Positions 61,558 to 64,000 of a DNA stretch of 64,000 nucleotides are shown here, in pieces. The first letter of the stretch is position 1. Every line of letters begins with the position of its first letter. The notes below the pieces were generated by a model. The model was given only the letters and a program-made list of their open reading frames with translations, was not told the origin of the DNA and ran no database searches. The position numbers were made by a program, and so were the translations under genes. Where the stretch lies: positions 62,001 through 126,000 of the forward strand of contig JAICTZ010000013.1 in NCBI GenBank assembly GCA_025936115.1. The letters run 5' to 3'. Source of the stretch: Polyangiaceae bacterium (GTDB lineage Bacteria; Myxococcota_A; Polyangia; Polyangiales; Polyangiaceae).

Positions 61558-62480
61558 CAGCCGTGGCTTTCGAAGGCGTACGGCCTGGCTCGCTCCGTGC
61601 CTGGGTCATCGCGGCGCGTCCGCCGACCTTGAGCGCGGCGCTCGTGCCGGTCGCGGTGGGGACGGCGTGCGCCGCGGCCGAGGGCTCGCTCAGGGCCGGC
61701 CCGGCGTTAGCGGCGCTCGCCGGCGCGTTGCTGCTGCAGGTCGCCGCCAACTTCGCCAACGATGTCTTCGACTACGAGAAGGGCGCCGACACCGCCGAAC
61801 GGCTCGGGCCCGTGCGCGCCGTACAAGCTGGGTTGCTCGCGCCAGGCACGGTGCGCCGGGGGCTCTACCTGGTGATCGGCCTCGCGTTGCTCGTCGGCGT
61901 GTATCTCGCCGCTACGGCAGGTCCGGTCATCATCGCGCTCGGGCTCGCGTCGATTGCCGCGGCCGTGGCGTACACGGGCGGACCGTACCCGCTCGGCTAC
62001 CACGGCCTCGGCGACGTGTTCGTGATGCTCTTCTTCGGGTTCGTCGCGGTGCTCGGCACGACCTTCGTCCAGGTGGGGCACCTGACCGAGCTCGCCGTGT
62101 GGGCCGCGGTGCCCGTGGGCACGTTGGCAACCGCCATTCTCGTCGTCAATAACCTGCGCGACATCGAGACGGACCGCGTCGCCGGGAAACGCACGCTCGC
62201 CGTGCGCTGGGGTGAACGCGGTGCCCTCACCGAATACGCGCTCCTCCTCGCGCTCGCCTACGGCGTGCCTGTCGCGCTCTTTGCGCGCGGACACGCGACG
62301 AGCGCGATCCTACTGCCGCTTCTGACGCTGCCACTCGGCGTCCGGCTCGTGCGCGCCGTGGCGCGAGAGCGTGGCCGTGCGCTCAATCCCTTATTGAAGC
62401 AAACGGCGTTGCTCCTGCTTGCCTACGGCCTGCTCTTCGCGCTCGGCCTCGTCCTGACTCCGTTCGGAAGCACGCGGTGA
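61554..62480 (+). CDS. menA: 1,4-dihydroxy-2-naphthoate polyprenyltransferase
   Basis: Integral membrane UbiA-family prenyltransferase that attaches the isoprenoid side chain to dihydroxynaphthoate. 308 aa with about eight hydrophobic segments. The first Asp motif is [15 protein letters not shown], the second [34 protein letters not shown] and [15 protein letters not shown] are MenA-typical. GTG start, overlapping menB upstream and menC downstream by 4 bases each. The prenyl-diphosphate synthase is not in the window. Confidence 0.95.
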   Translation: MTAVAFEGVRPGSLRAWVIAARPPTLSAALVPVAVGTACAAAEGSLRAGPALAALAGALLLQVAANFANDVFDYEKGADTAERLGPVRAVQAGLLAPGTVRRGLYLVIGLALLVGVYLAATAGPVIIALGLASIAAAVAYTGGPYPLGYHGLGDVFVMLFFGFVAVLGTTFVQVGHLTELAVWAAVPVGTLATAILVVNNLRDIETDRVAGKRTLAVRWGERGALTEYALLLALAYGVPVALFARGHATSAILLPLLTLPLGVRLVRAVARERGRALNPLLKQTALLLLAYGLLFALGLVLTPFGSTR

Positions 62481-63571
62481 TCCACGCCCGGCGTCTCATC
62501 GAGCACCGCTTCCCGCTCGAGCCGCCACTGCGAAGCGCCGCGGGCAGCTGGCACGAACGCCACTCGCTGCTCCTCGTGCTCGAGGATAGCGCTGGGCACG
62601 TCGGCCTCGGCGAAGCGGCTCCGCTGCCCGGCTTCTCCGCGGACACGCTCGACGCGGCCCGGAATGCGCTCCTGCCGTTGCTCGGCCAAGCGCTTCCGGA
62701 ACATGACGTTGCGCGCGCCCCAGCCGAGGCACTTTCCACCGCGAGCTCGAGACTCGCGAGCCCCGCTGCGCGCGCCGCGCTCGAGGCGGCGCTGCTCGAT
62801 ATTTGGTCGCGGCAAAAGGCACAGCCCGCGTGGACGCTCTTGCGCTCGGACGCGGACGGCGTTCCCCATGCCGTAGCCCTCGCTGCGTGGCTTCCGGACG
62901 GCTTGGACGCGGCGCTCGCGGCGGCAAGGAGCGCTCGGGAGCGCGGGATCGCAGCGTTCAAGGTGAAGCTCGACGCGCGGCGCGGGCTCGAGGACGGAGT
63001 GCGGACGCTCGAGGCGTTGCGCGCGGCGTTCGGGGCCGAAGTTTCGCTCCGCGCCGACGCGAATCGGAGCGCGAGCTTGCGTGAGCTCGAGCCGTACGGC
63101 GAGCGCCTGCGCGCCCTGCGCCTCGAATGGCTCGAAGAACCGACTGCGGAGCCGCTTACCGAAGTGCTCGGCGTACCGATCGCCCTCGACGAGTCGCTCG
63201 AGCGCGCGGCCGGGGTCCCCGACCTCGCGCAGCGCCCTTTCGTGGCTGCGCTCGTGCTCAAGCCCACGGCACTCGGCGGGATTTCCCGTTGTCTCGAGCT
63301 CGCGCTCTACGCCCGCAAGCTCGGCCGCTTCGCTTGCGCGTCCCACACGCTCGAAGGTCCGCTCGGCTTCATGGCAGCGGCGACGCTGGCGCTGACGTTC
63401 GGTCCCGCTTGCGCGCACGGCCTGGCGCCGCATGCAGCGCTACGGGGCGAACGCCCGCCCGGATTACGAGCTGAGCGCGACGAAATCGTGGCATGGCAAG
63501 CCCACGGCTATGGGCTCGGCGTCGAAGAGTCGCTGCAGGGTGCAATCGTGACGCGGGAGCACCGGCCCTGA
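62477..63571 (+). CDS. menC: o-Succinylbenzoate synthase
   Basis: Enolase-superfamily dehydratase, SHCHC to o-succinylbenzoate. 364 aa. The catalytic Lys is in [12 protein letters not shown] (K-x-K). Metal ligands are in [19 protein letters not shown] and PIALDESLE, and the second Lys is in [12 protein letters not shown]. The barrel ends with [18 protein letters not shown]. The N-terminal capping domain is ordinary. GTG start overlapping the menA stop; its TGA shares one base with the menE ATG (TGATG). Confidence 0.93.
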   Translation: MIHARRLIEHRFPLEPPLRSAAGSWHERHSLLLVLEDSAGHVGLGEAAPLPGFSADTLDAARNALLPLLGQALPEHDVARAPAEALSTASSRLASPAARAALEAALLDIWSRQKAQPAWTLLRSDADGVPHAVALAAWLPDGLDAALAAARSARERGIAAFKVKLDARRGLEDGVRTLEALRAAFGAEVSLRADANRSASLRELEPYGERLRALRLEWLEEPTAEPLTEVLGVPIALDESLERAAGVPDLAQRPFVAALVLKPTALGGISRCLELALYARKLGRFACASHTLEGPLGFMAAATLALTFGPACAHGLAPHAALRGERPPGLRAERDEIVAWQAHGYGLGVEESLQGAIVTREHRP

Positions 63572-64000
63572 TGCACGGCGCGACGCTCTCCGTCTTCGAC
63601 GCTGCACGTGACGCGCCGGGCGAGCTTGCGATCATCGCCGGCAACGAAGCGCTTACGTATGCCGAGGTCGCAACCCGCGTCGAGCGACGCCTGCGCGAGC
63701 TCCACGCGGCGGGAGCGCTCGATCACGCAGGGCAAGGACCGGTTGCCGTGATCGCGCGCCCGACGCTCGCGACGTTCGTGACGACGCTCGCGCTGTTTGC
63801 AGCGGGCACGCCCGTTTTGGTGATGCACCCACGGATGGCGCGCGCGGAGCTCACGGCGCTCACGGCGCGGGCCGGCGCGGTTCCGGAGCCGTTCGGCGGG
63901 CCCGGCGGCGCCCTGCCGCCGCTCGCGACGTTCGATCCCGAGCGCATCGCGGCGCTCGTGCCCACCTCGGGCAGCACGGGCGAACCGCGCGTCGTTCGCC
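63571..64000 (+). CDS. menE: o-Succinylbenzoate-CoA ligase (3' end outside window)
   Basis: The first 143 residues of an AMP-binding ligase that would activate o-succinylbenzoate to its CoA ester, the only men step otherwise missing here. The visible part starts [20 protein letters not shown], has AIIAGNEALTYAEVATRVER, and reaches the P-loop LVPTSGSTGEPRVVR, where Arg stands at the usual Lys position. The ATG shares a base with the menC stop codon. The remaining two thirds, including the catalytic Lys, lie beyond the window, so the assignment rests on the N-terminal domain and on operon position. Confidence 0.85.
   Translation, partial: MHGATLSVFDAARDAPGELAIIAGNEALTYAEVATRVERRLRELHAAGALDHAGQGPVAVIARPTLATFVTTLALFAAGTPVLVMHPRMARAELTALTARAGAVPEPFGGPGGALPPLATFDPERIAALVPTSGSTGEPRVVR

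Overview
The window is a continuous stretch of GC-rich, gene-dense bacterial chromosome. The best fit is a member of the Myxococcota, probably class Polyangia (Sorangium/Labilithrix-like). This is an inference from several signs: lipoproteins with long Gly/Ser/Ala linkers after the lipobox, a large AAA-ATPase/TPR regulator, TonB_C-TonB-receptor fusions, the CCW-type CcmH, many GTG and TTG starts, and frequent 4-nt start/stop overlaps. I see no rRNA, tRNA, CRISPR array, insertion sequence or prophage, and no gene-free stretch above 300 bases.

Layout. 1-6.2 kb: the end of a sigma-54 response regulator, an arylsulfotransferase-like lipoprotein, dut, and a large AAA/TPR protein. 6.4-10 kb: accD-folC and glmM. 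10-12.7 kb: a PagL-like outer-membrane protein, a membrane-anchored thioredoxin-like protein and a cysteine-rich repeat lipoprotein. 12.9-17.1 kb (minus strand): ruvX-mltG, a cluster of three hairpins, then tkt with a coupled DUF433 gene. 17.2-21.2 kb: hisS, a secreted protein built of repeated aromatic P-L/F-F strands, and argC. 21.3-22.1 kb: a small protein plus nucleotidyltransferase pair. 22.1-30.8 kb (minus strand): a five-gene operon encoding a PilZ-linked SAM methyltransferase, a double-kinase hybrid sensor, a response regulator with a degenerate kinase domain, a VanW protein and an L,D-transpeptidase. The first three genes match the layout of the Ralstonia phcB-phcS-phcR quorum-sensing operon. 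31-35 kb: orphan thiS, a gamma-carbonic-anhydrase-like protein, miaB, a long-chain acyl-CoA synthetase, and (minus strand) a metzincin lipoprotein. 37-41.5 kb: an Rrf2 regulator followed by cysK, an E1-like adenylyltransferase, a CysO/MoaD-like sulfur carrier with a masked C-terminus, a truncated E1-like mini-protein, cysM and a JAMM protease. This is a complete protein-thiocarboxylate route to cysteine. 41.5-54 kb: secreted proteins and lipoproteins (including a tandem duplicated pair), an alpha/beta hydrolase, a PcrA/Rep-type helicase, CcmH and a TonB-dependent receptor. 54-64 kb: a ferredoxin-NADP reductase, then a GbsR/MarR regulator leading the whole classical menaquinone pathway (menG-F-D-H-B-A-C-E). 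menE is cut by the window end.

The three systems most worth attention are the Phc-like fatty-acid-methyl-ester signalling operon joined to cell-wall genes, the cysteine/sulfur-carrier operon with its C-terminal tail and mini-E1, and the menaquinone operon with a clear promoter and operator at its regulator gene. Functions are assigned from recognised motifs and family knowledge only; no database search was run.
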